NCBI GenBank assembly: GCA_910585165.1
Contig: CAJUBX010000003.1
Coordinates: 1-64,000 of the forward strand
Direction of reading: 5' to 3'
DNA from: an uncultured Oscillibacter sp.
GTDB taxonomy: Bacteria > Bacillota > Clostridia > Oscillospirales > Oscillospiraceae
Length of the DNA stretch: 64,000 nucleotides
Both the position numbers and the translations under genes were made by a program. The notes under the pieces were generated by a model. The model was given only the letters and a program-made list of their open reading frames with translations, searched no databases and was not told where the DNA came from. Positions 43,182 to 50,491 of this stretch are shown one piece after another (positions within the stretch are counted from its first letter, which is position 1; every line of letters starts with the position of its first letter).

Positions 43182-43210
43182 ATCCTACCACCGCAAGCCA
43201 TGTTTGTCAA
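43182..43210 (-). promoter_or_regulatory. Strong promoter of the small-membrane/DUF2975/XRE operon
   Basis: Minus strand: TTGACA, a 17-base spacer and TAGGAT, 23 bases before the first ATG. Confidence 0.75.
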
Positions 43211-43215
43211 TAATA

Positions 43216-43236
43216 TTTTATCGTTTTTCGATAAAA
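43216..43236. promoter_or_regulatory. Candidate operator: inverted repeat next to the -35 box
   Basis: TTTTATCG and CGATAAAA form an 8-base inverted repeat with a five-T spacer, starting six bases upstream of the -35 box. Its size and place suit binding of the XRE regulator of the operon. Confidence 0.5.
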
Positions 43237-43353
43237 ATAAATTGATAGTCAGAAAGCGGCGGGCCGGAGCAGGCCGCCTCCGGACCTGGGGCGGACCAAA
43301 AAGAGCCAAAAAAACTGTCACGAATTTGTTACACCTTTTTGCCGGAAACCTGC

Positions 43354-43359
43354 TATACT
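43354..43359 (+). promoter_or_regulatory. Extended -10 of the deacetylase lipoprotein gene
   Basis: TATACT preceded by TGC, 36 bases before the start codon; -35 is weak (TTACAC at 19 bases). Confidence 0.45.
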
Positions 43360-43395
43360 AAAACCATCATTTTTCGACAGAAAGGAACCGCCGCC

Positions 43396-44601
43396 ATGCG
43401 CCGCTTATTCAGCCTCGTACTGCTTCTCCTCCTTCTGACCGCCTGCGCCCCCTCCGCCCCTCCGGCGGAGGAGCCTCCGCCCCCGGAACCGGAGATTCAG
43501 GAGCCGGAACCGCCTGCCCCTCCGGTGCAGGAGCCCTATGAGATCAAGGACCCCACAAAGGAACAGGAGGGCTATGTCCTCTGGCGGGGACGGGTGGAGC
43601 ACCTGTTTTTCCACCCCGTCATCGCCTATCCGGAGCTGGCCTTCGACGGGGATTCCCAGGCCAACGGCCTGGACGACTTCATGGTCACGGTGGACGAGTA
43701 CAACAAAATCCTCCAGAGCGTCTACGATAGGGGCTATGTCCTGGTGGACATCAACAGCGTCTGGAGCGAGTACAATGACAACGGGGTCCAGAGAATGAAG
43801 GCAAACGACCTCTATCTCCCCGAGGGGAAGAAGCCCCTGGTCCTCAGCTACGACGACACAAACTACTACCCCTATATGCTGGAAAACGGCCTGACGTATA
43901 AGCTCATCATCGGGGAGGATTTGAAAATCGCCTCCTGGGGGCTGGACCCGGAGGGGAACGAGGTGGTGAGCCGGGACCTGGACGCCATTCCCATTCTGGA
44001 CAAATTTGTGGAGGAGCATCCGGACTTCTCCCCCTTCGGGGCCAAGGGCTGCTTGAGCCTGACGGGCTACGAGGGCATCCTGGGCTACCGCACCCAGACG
44101 GACACCAAGGAGTGGGACGACGTGAAGGAAGCCGCCCGCCAGAAGGAGCGGGAGGCCGTCAAACCCATTATCGAGGAGCTCCGCCGCACCGGCTGGACCT
44201 TCGGCAGCCACACCTGGGGCCACATCCGCCTGGGAGATGGGAACATGACCCGCATCCAGGCGGACACAAAGCGCTGGATGGACGAGGTGGGAAGCCTGGT
44301 GGGGGAGACCACGATTCTCTTTTATCCCCACGGCGAGCGCCCCGACGGCAATGACTGGACCATGACGGGCCCGGCCTTCCAGTTTTTGCAGGAGCAGGGC
44401 TTCCGGGTCTTCTGCTCCGTGGGCATAGAGAGCTTCAGCGCCATCAAGGGCGACATCTGCGCCGTCATCTGCGACCGCCTCCACCCCGACGGCACCACCC
44501 TCCGCCACTCCCGGGACCGCTACCTGCAATTTTACGATGCCAAGGACATTATGGACCTGGAGGTCCGCCCGGAGCGGGAAATTTCCTGGGCGGAGGAATA
44601 A
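43396..44601 (+). CDS. Polysaccharide-deacetylase-like lipoprotein
   Basis: A 401-residue exported protein with a lipoprotein signal (LLLLLLTAC, lipobox Cys near residue 17) and a Pro/Glu-rich stalk to about residue 50. The catalytic part follows CE4 logic in a divergent form: LVLSYDDTNYYPY (the Asp pair), GSHTWGHIRLG (metal histidines) and FYPHGERPDGND. Such enzymes deacetylate wall glycans. The ATG at 43396 has AAAGGA upstream. Single gene, followed 59 bases later by cdd. Confidence 0.8.
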   Translation: MRRLFSLVLLLLLLTACAPSAPPAEEPPPPEPEIQEPEPPAPPVQEPYEIKDPTKEQEGYVLWRGRVEHLFFHPVIAYPELAFDGDSQANGLDDFMVTVDEYNKILQSVYDRGYVLVDINSVWSEYNDNGVQRMKANDLYLPEGKKPLVLSYDDTNYYPYMLENGLTYKLIIGEDLKIASWGLDPEGNEVVSRDLDAIPILDKFVEEHPDFSPFGAKGCLSLTGYEGILGYRTQTDTKEWDDVKEAARQKEREAVKPIIEELRRTGWTFGSHTWGHIRLGDGNMTRIQADTKRWMDEVGSLVGETTILFYPHGERPDGNDWTMTGPAFQFLQEQGFRVFCSVGIESFSAIKGDICAVICDRLHPDGTTLRHSRDRYLQFYDAKDIMDLEVRPEREISWAEE

Positions 44602-44660
44602 GAGCCCGCTTCCCGGCATGCCGCCGGATTTGGAACGGGCGCAAAGAAAGGAGCTTCATC

Positions 44661-45062
44661 ATGACGAGAGAAGAATTGAAGGCCGCCGCTGCGGCTATGC
44701 TGGACCGGGCCTATATTCCCTACTCCCACTTCCCTGTGGGCGCGGCCCTGGAGTGCTCCGACGGCACGGTGTTCACCGGCTGCAACGTGGAGAACGCCGC
44801 CTATTCCCCCACCCTCTGCGCCGAGCGGGTGGCGGTGGGCAAGGCCGTCAGCGAGGGGCACCGGGACTTCGTCCGCATTGCGGTGGCGGGGAGGTGCGAG
44901 GACTTCTGCGTCCCCTGCGCCGTCTGCCGCCAGGTGCTCTACGAGTTCGCCCCGGATATGGAGGTTATCAGCCTCAACGGCAAGGGAGAGGAGCTGGCCC
45001 TGACCCTCCGGGAGCTGCTGCCCCACGGCTTCGGCCCGGAGTACCTGCTGAAGGACGAATGA
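44661..45062 (+). CDS. cdd: Cytidine deaminase
   Basis: A 133-residue tetrameric zinc enzyme that deaminates cytidine and deoxycytidine in pyrimidine salvage. SHFPVGAAL, the catalytic CNVENAAYSPTLCAERVA block and the zinc PCAVCRQVLYEF motif are all intact. ATG preceded by AAAGGAG. Related in pathway to udk in this window. Confidence 0.95.
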   Translation: MTREELKAAAAAMLDRAYIPYSHFPVGAALECSDGTVFTGCNVENAAYSPTLCAERVAVGKAVSEGHRDFVRIAVAGRCEDFCVPCAVCRQVLYEFAPDMEVISLNGKGEELALTLRELLPHGFGPEYLLKDE

Positions 45063-45068
45063 AAAAGA

Positions 45069-45095
45069 AGCGCCCCGCCTTGACGGCGGGGCGCT
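45069..45095. terminator. Terminator after cdd
   Basis: An 11-base-pair GC-rich stem (45069-45079 with 45085-45095), then GCCCTGTTTT. Confidence 0.75.
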
Positions 45096-45143
45096 GCCCT
45101 GTTTTGCCTGTTTTATCCCGGCCATACTGAGAAATCAGGCGGT

Positions 45144-45299
45144 TTATTTCCTCCGGTTTGCCCGGCTGATTCTGACCAGCGCAATGCCAATCAGAATGCA
45201 GACGACGCCGGCAATCAGCAGCGGGCTGTCCGCGTACCGGGTCAGCAGCAGGACGCCCGCAAGGAGCAGCAGCGTGCCGGCCGCTCCGACAGCATACAT
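45144..45299 (-). CDS. Small two-helix membrane protein (51 residues)
   Basis: Starts MYAVGAAGTLLLLAGVLLL, has a short TRYADS loop, a second hydrophobic stretch IAGVVCILIGIALV and ends RISRANRRK. GGAGGG lies nine bases before the ATG. Unidentified; the tidy ribosome binding site, the two clean helices and the basic end make it a credible gene. Confidence 0.6.
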   Translation of the reverse strand: MYAVGAAGTLLLLAGVLLLTRYADSPLLIAGVVCILIGIALVRISRANRRK

Positions 45300-45367
45300 A
45301 ACGGCAGTCCCTCCCTCTTATGAAGCCTTCAGCGTTCCTCCTCCTGCGGGGACAGAGCCGCCTCTTG

Positions 45368-46075
45368 TCAGAACGCAAAGACCTGCCCGGGCCGTTCCAG
45401 CGGAAGGGTCACGGCCGCAAAGGCGGGATATTTTTCCAGGAACTTTCCCGTAAAAGCAAAGTCCCCCCATTGGTGCATGGGCAAAAAGCGGCGGATATCC
45501 GCCGTTTCCAGGAAATACGCCGGGCCCCAAAAGCCCGCCTCTCCCAGCCGGGGGTCCAGAGGCAGCATGGCCAGGTCAATCCTCCGGCCCCGGAGGGGCC
45601 CGGCGTACCGCTTGAAATTCACTTCCATATTCCGGTTCCAGCCCTTGTCCTCCCCCTCCCAATGCCACCAGTTCAAATCCCCGGCGTGGAAGACGGTCTG
45701 CCCGTCCGGGAGCGTCACCAGGAAGGCCGCGCCCTCGTCGGTGGAGGGCAGGGCCTCCACCCTGGCCCGGGGGAGCTCCAGCGCCTCGCCTCCCCGGAGG
45801 CTTTGACATTTCTCCGCTGTCTCCGGCGGAACGCCCCGGCGCTCCAGGTTCCGGAGTTTAATGTCGCGGCCCAGGATGAACCGCACCTCCCGGCCTTGGC
45901 CGTCCAGGGAGAAAATCCGGGGATCGAAGTGGTCCGGGTGGGCGTGGCTGGCAAAGACGTACAGGGGGACCCCCGGCCTTATGGCCGGGAGTTCCCCTTT
46001 CCACCAGTCGAACAGCAGCGCGGCGGAGTCCGTCTCCACCAGAAAGCCGCTGTGGTCCAGAAAGGTGACCCGCAT
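45368..46075 (-). CDS. Metallo-beta-lactamase-fold hydrolase
   Basis: A 235-residue protein with the SHAHPDHF zinc motif (HxHxDH) near residue 43 and GDLNWWHW further on, the UlaG-like subgroup of MBL hydrolases. It should hydrolyse an ester or phosphodiester bond; substrate unknown. Its ATG overlaps the ybjQ stop (TAATG), so the two are translationally coupled. Confidence 0.85.
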   Translation of the reverse strand: MRVTFLDHSGFLVETDSAALLFDWWKGELPAIRPGVPLYVFASHAHPDHFDPRIFSLDGQGREVRFILGRDIKLRNLERRGVPPETAEKCQSLRGGEALELPRARVEALPSTDEGAAFLVTLPDGQTVFHAGDLNWWHWEGEDKGWNRNMEVNFKRYAGPLRGRRIDLAMLPLDPRLGEAGFWGPAYFLETADIRRFLPMHQWGDFAFTGKFLEKYPAFAAVTLPLERPGQVFAF

Positions 46076-46386
46076 TACTTCAGCTTCACCGCCGTGCCGT
46101 AGGCCACCACCTCGGCGGCTCCCTGCATCACGGATGACGAGCCGTAGCGGACGTTGACCACCGCGTCGGCCCCTATGGCTGTGGCCTCGTCCACCATGCG
46201 CTTGGTGGCGATCTGGCGGGCCTCGTTGAGCATCTCGGTGTAGCCCACAATCTCGCCGCCCACCAGGGTTTTCATGCCGGCCATAAAGTCCTTTCCGAAG
46301 TTCTTGGACTGGACCACCGTTCCCTTCACGATGCCCAAGGCCTCGATTTCCTTTCCGGGCACATGGTCAATATTCAGCAGCAGCAT
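46075..46386 (-). CDS. YbjQ family (UPF0145) protein
   Basis: A 103-residue protein with the family signature LGIVKGTVVQSKNFGKDFMA, the acidic GYTEMLNEARQIATKRM helix and GADAVVNVRYGSSSVM. YbjQ proteins form pentamers and their role is unknown. ATG with GGAGGAG about seven bases upstream. It overlaps the preceding small membrane gene by 20 bases and the following MBL gene by one base of TAATG. Confidence 0.92.
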   Translation of the reverse strand: MLLLNIDHVPGKEIEALGIVKGTVVQSKNFGKDFMAGMKTLVGGEIVGYTEMLNEARQIATKRMVDEATAIGADAVVNVRYGSSSVMQGAAEVVAYGTAVKLK

Positions 46387-46630
46387 CGGATTCTCCTCCT
46401 TCAATTTCTTCAAAACGTTCTTTTAACACAACCAGGGCGGGAAGAATCGGCAGCACGCACCCAGCCGACAGGGCGGCGAACAGCCAAAACACCCACCCGG
46501 GCAGGTCCGGGATAAGGCACAGCGCGGCGAATACGGCCGCGCAGGCCGCCTGAAACAGGGCGAACAGCGCCGCCCCCAGGGCGGCCTGCCGCTTTCGGCA
46601 GCTCTTTCGCTTCTTCGGGGAAACCGTCAC
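46367..46630 (-). CDS. Small membrane protein with a shared C-terminal motif
   Basis: An 87-residue protein: basic N terminus, two hydrophobic segments (about residues 17-38 and 44-66), and a tail LKERFEEIEGGESDAAAEY. The same tail pattern ends two other proteins 1.2 kb away. The start is taken as GTG at 46630 because AAGGAAGG precedes it by seven bases; an ATG at 46651 would add seven residues. It is the first gene of the ybjQ-MBL operon. Confidence 0.6.
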   Translation of the reverse strand: MTVSPKKRKSCRKRQAALGAALFALFQAACAAVFAALCLIPDLPGWVFWLFAALSAGCVLPILPALVVLKERFEEIEGGESDAAAEY

Positions 46631-46680
46631 AACGGTCCCTTCCTTCCACATAGAATAAGGGGATAAGATTCCCCGGCGCG

Positions 46681-46705
46681 CCCCTTCCGCAAAAATGGGA
46701 AGGGG
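46681..46705. repeat. Inverted repeat between divergent genes
   Basis: CCCCTTCC and GGAAGGGG with a nine-base spacer, ending four bases before the -35 box of the PilZ gene. Possible operator or mRNA hairpin. Confidence 0.35.
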
Positions 46706-46708
46706 CTC

Positions 46709-46737
46709 TTGCGGTGGGAAAGGTTTTATGCTATAAT
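46709..46737 (+). promoter_or_regulatory. Sigma-A promoter of the PilZ gene
   Basis: TTGCGG, a 17-base spacer and TATAAT preceded by TGC; it leaves a leader of about 80 bases. Confidence 0.7.
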
Positions 46738-46822
46738 GCCCAGTAAGCGGCGGCCAAAACCGGGAAACCGCCTCCGGCCGAACCGGCATAGGCTTTCAAA
46801 TATTCGATACAGGTGGTGCGGT

Positions 46823-47560
46823 ATGGGTATTTTTTCGTTTTTAAACCGGGACCAGGACCTTGAGGCATATATGCCTGCGCCCGCGGCGCCGGTGAAGGAG
46901 GAAACGGCTCCGGGCCTTCCCGAAATGTGCAGGGAGATGCCTATTGAGGTGGTGGAGAAATCCGGCCGGGTGCTGAACACCGGGCTTATCACCGAACACG
47001 GCGGGAAGGAGCTTACTATGGGCCGCCATCCCGGCGGGCTGTCCTTCAAGGTCTGCGAGCCGGGCAGCACGGTTTATGTCCGGGGCTGCGACAACAAGAT
47101 GAACCAGTTTTACCTCCGGGCCACCGTGGGGGAGTCCACCCGCGTTTTGATGCGGCTGAAGGACCTGGAGCCGGAGGTTCACGAGAACCACCGGGACACC
47201 TTCCGCCTGGCGGTGAACAACGTCCCCATTTCCATTTACTATCTGAACGACGAGCGCTTTGAACGGCCGGAGGAATGCAAGCTGGTGGATATCAGCACGG
47301 GGGGCTGCTGCTTCACCTCGGAATACCTCCACGGGGAGGGTGAGGTGCTGCGCCTCAAAATCAAGCTGGAGGATTACGTCGCCATGGACTTCATCGGCGA
47401 GGTCATCCGGGTGGTGGAGTGCGGGCCCAGCGAATTCCGCTGCGGAGTCCTCTTCGCCCAGCTGAAGAAGGAGGAGATCAACTCCCTGACCAAGGTCCTC
47501 TTCAACATGCAGCTTGGAAACCGCCGGGAGCACAGCCGCTCCGAGGACGGGCATTGGTAA
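46823..47560 (+). CDS. PilZ-domain cyclic-di-GMP receptor, YcgR-like
   Basis: A 245-residue protein with a YcgR-like N-terminal domain (about 35-115) and a C-terminal PilZ domain. Both c-di-GMP motifs are present: HRDTFR at 123-128 (RxxxR) and VDISTGG at 155-161 ([D/N]xSxxG). Such proteins alter motility or surface-polymer synthesis when c-di-GMP rises. No flagellar or cyclase gene is near, so the target is unknown. The ATG at 46823 has AGGTGG upstream. Confidence 0.85.
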   Translation: MGIFSFLNRDQDLEAYMPAPAAPVKEETAPGLPEMCREMPIEVVEKSGRVLNTGLITEHGGKELTMGRHPGGLSFKVCEPGSTVYVRGCDNKMNQFYLRATVGESTRVLMRLKDLEPEVHENHRDTFRLAVNNVPISIYYLNDERFERPEECKLVDISTGGCCFTSEYLHGEGEVLRLKIKLEDYVAMDFIGEVIRVVECGPSEFRCGVLFAQLKKEEINSLTKVLFNMQLGNRREHSRSEDGHW

Positions 47561-47576
47561 TACGGACGCATCCCGC

Positions 47577-47600
47577 GGGGCGCTTCTTCGGAAGCGCCCC
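47577..47600 (+). terminator. Terminator after the PilZ gene
   Basis: A 10-base-pair stem with UUCG tetraloop (47577-47586 with 47591-47600); short T tail. Confidence 0.65.
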
Positions 47601-47642
47601 ATTTCCGCGTCCGCCCGGCATTCTCCGGCTATGGCTCATGCC

Positions 47643-47897
47643 CTAGTACCGGCTGGCTTCCTCCTCCTCGCCGCCGTCAATCTCGTCCAGCCGCTGGACA
47701 AGGGCCCTGATAATCCCCACGATCACCGCGCCGCCGGCGATCAGCCAGCAGAGCAGGGGGAACATGACGGCCAGGCCCTCCTCCGGATGAAAAAGGCCCA
47801 TTGCGGCCAGCACGAACGCCATCAGGGGAGCAATATAGAGCACAACCAGCACCGTGATAAGAATAGGGACGATTTTCTTCTTAGTAGTATTTCGCAT
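47643..47897 (-). CDS. Small membrane protein with the shared C-terminal motif
   Basis: An 84-residue protein starting MRNTTKKK, two hydrophobic segments (about 10-35 and 45-66) and the tail VQRLDEIDGGEEEEASRY. The ATG at 47897 has AAAGGAGA eight bases upstream and lies inside the end of the MerR gene (17-base overlap), so it is coupled to it. It looks like a free-standing copy of the membrane tail of the MerR protein. Confidence 0.7.
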   Translation of the reverse strand: MRNTTKKKIVPILITVLVVLYIAPLMAFVLAAMGLFHPEEGLAVMFPLLCWLIAGGAVIVGIIRALVQRLDEIDGGEEEEASRY

Positions 47898-48531
47898 CGT
47901 CAATCTCTCCTTTCCCGATTTCCCGTATTCGCTGGACCAGGGCCAGCACCACCCCGGCGATGAGCACCAGGGGGACCAGGGCGATGACCGCCAGCACCAG
48001 AATTCCGGGCAGCTCCTCCACCCCGCTGGCGATGACCCACAGCATCAGCCCCATCAGCGCGCCCATCGCCAGCACCATCAGCACCGTAATCGTGACGGGG
48101 GCCACATAGCGGATGCGCACGTCCCGCTTCTGCTTGTTCTGGAAGGTAGCGCCGCTTTGCTCCATGGCCTCCATCTCCTTTAAAATGCTTCCTGCGTCCA
48201 GATCGTGCAGCCGTTCCTGCCGCTCCGTCAGCCCGGCACAGAGGCGGATGGCCTGCTCCAGGTTTTCCCGGTCCCGCTCCAGCGTGACCAGGTGGCGGCG
48301 CATGCCGTCCCCCACGGTGTGGACGCCTCCCTGCATCTTGCGGATTTCCTCCAGGGACACCCCCAGCTTCCGCAGCAGCTTGATCTGAAGCAGGGTCTGC
48401 ACCTCGGCCTCTCCGTAGTCCCGGTAGCCGTTTTCGCTGTTGCGCCGGGGGGACAGCAGGCCCTCGGACTCGTAAAAGCGGATGTTCTTCCGGGTGATGC
48501 CCACCAGGGCCTCCACCTCGTTGATTTTCAT
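47881..48531 (-). CDS. MerR-family regulator fused to a two-helix membrane tail
   Basis: A 216-residue protein. Residues 1-70 are a MerR DNA-binding domain (KINEVEALVGITRKNIRFYESEGLL, NGYRDYGEAEV), a coiled coil follows (about 75-130), then two membrane helices near 143-165 and 175-200, and the tail VQRIREIGKGEIDDAKYY. A membrane-bound one-component sensor is implied. The ATG at 48531 follows GAGGTGAGGG. The next gene overlaps and encodes a similar membrane tail alone. Confidence 0.8.
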   Translation of the reverse strand: MKINEVEALVGITRKNIRFYESEGLLSPRRNSENGYRDYGEAEVQTLLQIKLLRKLGVSLEEIRKMQGGVHTVGDGMRRHLVTLERDRENLEQAIRLCAGLTERQERLHDLDAGSILKEMEAMEQSGATFQNKQKRDVRIRYVAPVTITVLMVLAMGALMGLMLWVIASGVEELPGILVLAVIALVPLVLIAGVVLALVQRIREIGKGEIDDAKYY

Positions 48532-48623
48532 GTCCCTCACCTCGGTTTCCGCCTTCATGATACACCTTCCAGCAGGGGGAAGGTCAAGAGGAATTTTGCG
48601 AATTTCCGAAAAAGAGCGGAAAA

Positions 48624-48649
48624 CGCCGGAGGAAATTTCTCCTCCGGCG
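48624..48649 (-). terminator. Terminator downstream of the 126-residue gene
   Basis: A 10-base-pair CGCCGGAGGA/TCCTCCGGCG stem, then on the minus strand GTTTTCCGCTCTTTTT. Confidence 0.7.
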
Positions 48650-48661
48650 GCTCATATTGGC

Positions 48662-49042
48662 TTATATGGCGCTTTGGGGCCGTTCCTCCCGCTCCAGAGG
48701 GAGCTCCGGCCGGGCGGCGGCCACGGCGTCCAGCACCTCGTTGGCATTGGCCAGCTTCTCAAAGGTGAAGTCCTGGTAAAACTCCCCGCCGTCGTAGTAC
48801 AGCCGCAGCCGGGTCACCGGCAAGGCCTTGCCGCAGCAGCCCGTCAGAGGCATGCTGGTGTTCCGGGTCAGGGCCCGGGAGAGCGAGGCGAAGGAGAGGT
48901 ACTGGGTCCCGGGAAAGGCGGGGAAATAGATGGCGCGCCCGCTGAAACGGTACTGCTCCGCCCGGCGGGCGGTTTTACAGTCCCCGGCAGGGTCCTCCAG
49001 GGGGCAGGACTTGGCCAGGGGCTTCGGTGTGAAAATCGCCAT
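48662..49042 (-). CDS. Hypothetical cysteine-containing protein
   Basis: A 126-residue soluble protein, unidentified. It has CPLEDPAGDC near residue 13 and a GCC pair near residue 68, a Tyr/Phe-rich middle (YYDGGEFYQDFTF) and no signal or membrane helix. The two cysteine pairs could bind metal or form disulfides; this is a guess. ATG with GGGAGGT eight bases upstream, terminator after it. Confidence 0.6.
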   Translation of the reverse strand: MAIFTPKPLAKSCPLEDPAGDCKTARRAEQYRFSGRAIYFPAFPGTQYLSFASLSRALTRNTSMPLTGCCGKALPVTRLRLYYDGGEFYQDFTFEKLANANEVLDAVAAARPELPLEREERPQSAI

Positions 49043-49146
49043 GGCGGAAACCTCCCAAGCAGATAAGTACCCCCAGTGTAAGCAGCTTTTTCCAAAAGCT
49101 CCATGGCAAAAGCAACAGCGGACGGAAAATACGGTGGAAATGCCAC

Positions 49147-49175
49147 TTGCCCCTGGGGAAAAAGGAGTCTATACT
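49147..49175 (+). promoter_or_regulatory. Promoter of serA
   Basis: TTGCCC, a 17-base spacer and TATACT; 116 bases before the serA start. Confidence 0.6.
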
Positions 49176-49291
49176 ATAGCAATATACCAAAAAGCTGACA
49201 GCGCCCCGGCAGGCAGGGAAGCCGCCCGGCCGCGCCTCCCTCCCCGGCGGGCGTTCCACGCGCCCCATCTCGTTTTATTGGAGGTTTTTCC

Positions 49292-50458
49292 ATGTACCGG
49301 ATTAAGACATTCAACAAGATTGCCCCCCAGGGGCTGGAGCGGCTGGACCCCGCCCGCTACCAGGTGGGGGAGGACGTAGCGGAGGAGGAGGGCATCCTGG
49401 TCCGCTCCGCCGATCTGCTGGACTACGCCTTTCCCGAAAGCCTGCTGGCCATTGCCCGGGCGGGGGTGGGCGTGAACAATATCCCCCTGGACCGCTGCTC
49501 CGAAAAGGGAATCGCCGTCTTCTCCACCCCCGGGGCCAATGCCAACGCCGTGAAGGAGCTGGTTTTGTGCGCCATGCTCATCTCCTCCCGGGATGTGACC
49601 GGGGCGGTGCGCTGGGTAAAAAACCAGGCCGCCTCCGGCGTGGAGGTGGAGACCGTGGTGGAGAAGGGCAAGTCCGCCTTCGTTGGCCCGGAGCTTTACC
49701 GGAAGGCCCTGGGCGTCATCGGCCTGGGGGCCATCGGCTCTTTGGCTGCCAACGCGGCGCTGGACCTGGGGATGGATGTGTACGGCTTCGACCCCTTCCT
49801 CTCCGTGGACGCGGCGCTGCGGCTGGACCGGCATGTCCATGTGGTGCAGGACATAAACGAGCTTTATAAAAAGGCGGACTACATCACCGCCCATATTCAC
49901 TATAACGAAAAGACCCGCCATATGATCGGCGCGGCGGCCTTCGCCGCCATGAAGCCTGGCGTGCGGCTCATCAACCTGGCCCGGGGCGGCATTGTGGACG
50001 ACGAAGCCCTGCTTTCGGCCCTGGACGCGGGAAAGGTGACGGCCTATGTCACCGACTTTCCCACCAATCAATTGGTGGCCAATCCTCACGTCGTCGCCAT
50101 GCCCCACCTGGGGGCCTCCACCCCGGAGAGCGAGCAGAACTGCGCCGTCATGGCGGCGGAGGAGCTGCGGGACTACCTGGAAAACGGGAACATCAAGAAC
50201 TCCGTCAACCTCCCCGACGTGTACCTGGACCGCAGCGGCGTGCAGCGGCTGTGCGTCCTCCACAAGAACATCCCCGCTATGCTGGCCAGCATCACCGCCC
50301 TCCTCAGCCGGGACGGTGTGAACGTGGAAAACCTGAGCAACAAGAGCAAGGGGGACTACGCCTATACCCTGGTGGATTTAGGGGCCCGGGTGGAGCCCGC
50401 CGTGCTGGAGGACTTAAAGCGCCTGGCTAACGTAATCCGGGTGCGGGCCATCGGCTGA
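49292..50458 (+). CDS. serA: D-3-phosphoglycerate dehydrogenase
   Basis: A 388-residue NAD-dependent enzyme, first step of serine synthesis. The nucleotide site is GVIGLGAIGS (GLGAIG at 144-149), the catalytic region includes LINLARGGIVDDEAL and a histidine in AMPHLGASTPES, and an ACT domain closes the protein (about 318-388). The N-terminal half is short (no intervening domain), as in Clostridial types. ATG with GGAGGT seven bases upstream. serC and serB are not adjacent; cysE, which uses serine, is in the same window. Confidence 0.93.
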   Translation: MYRIKTFNKIAPQGLERLDPARYQVGEDVAEEEGILVRSADLLDYAFPESLLAIARAGVGVNNIPLDRCSEKGIAVFSTPGANANAVKELVLCAMLISSRDVTGAVRWVKNQAASGVEVETVVEKGKSAFVGPELYRKALGVIGLGAIGSLAANAALDLGMDVYGFDPFLSVDAALRLDRHVHVVQDINELYKKADYITAHIHYNEKTRHMIGAAAFAAMKPGVRLINLARGGIVDDEALLSALDAGKVTAYVTDFPTNQLVANPHVVAMPHLGASTPESEQNCAVMAAEELRDYLENGNIKNSVNLPDVYLDRSGVQRLCVLHKNIPAMLASITALLSRDGVNVENLSNKSKGDYAYTLVDLGARVEPAVLEDLKRLANVIRVRAIG

Positions 50459-50491
50459 ACTTTTTGAAAACGGCTTATAAGGAGGACGCGG

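Noticed and set aside
46738..46822. A c-di-GMP-I riboswitch before the PilZ gene
   Set aside because: CCTCCGG resembles part of the core, but the remaining conserved blocks and the tetraloop-receptor pair are missing.
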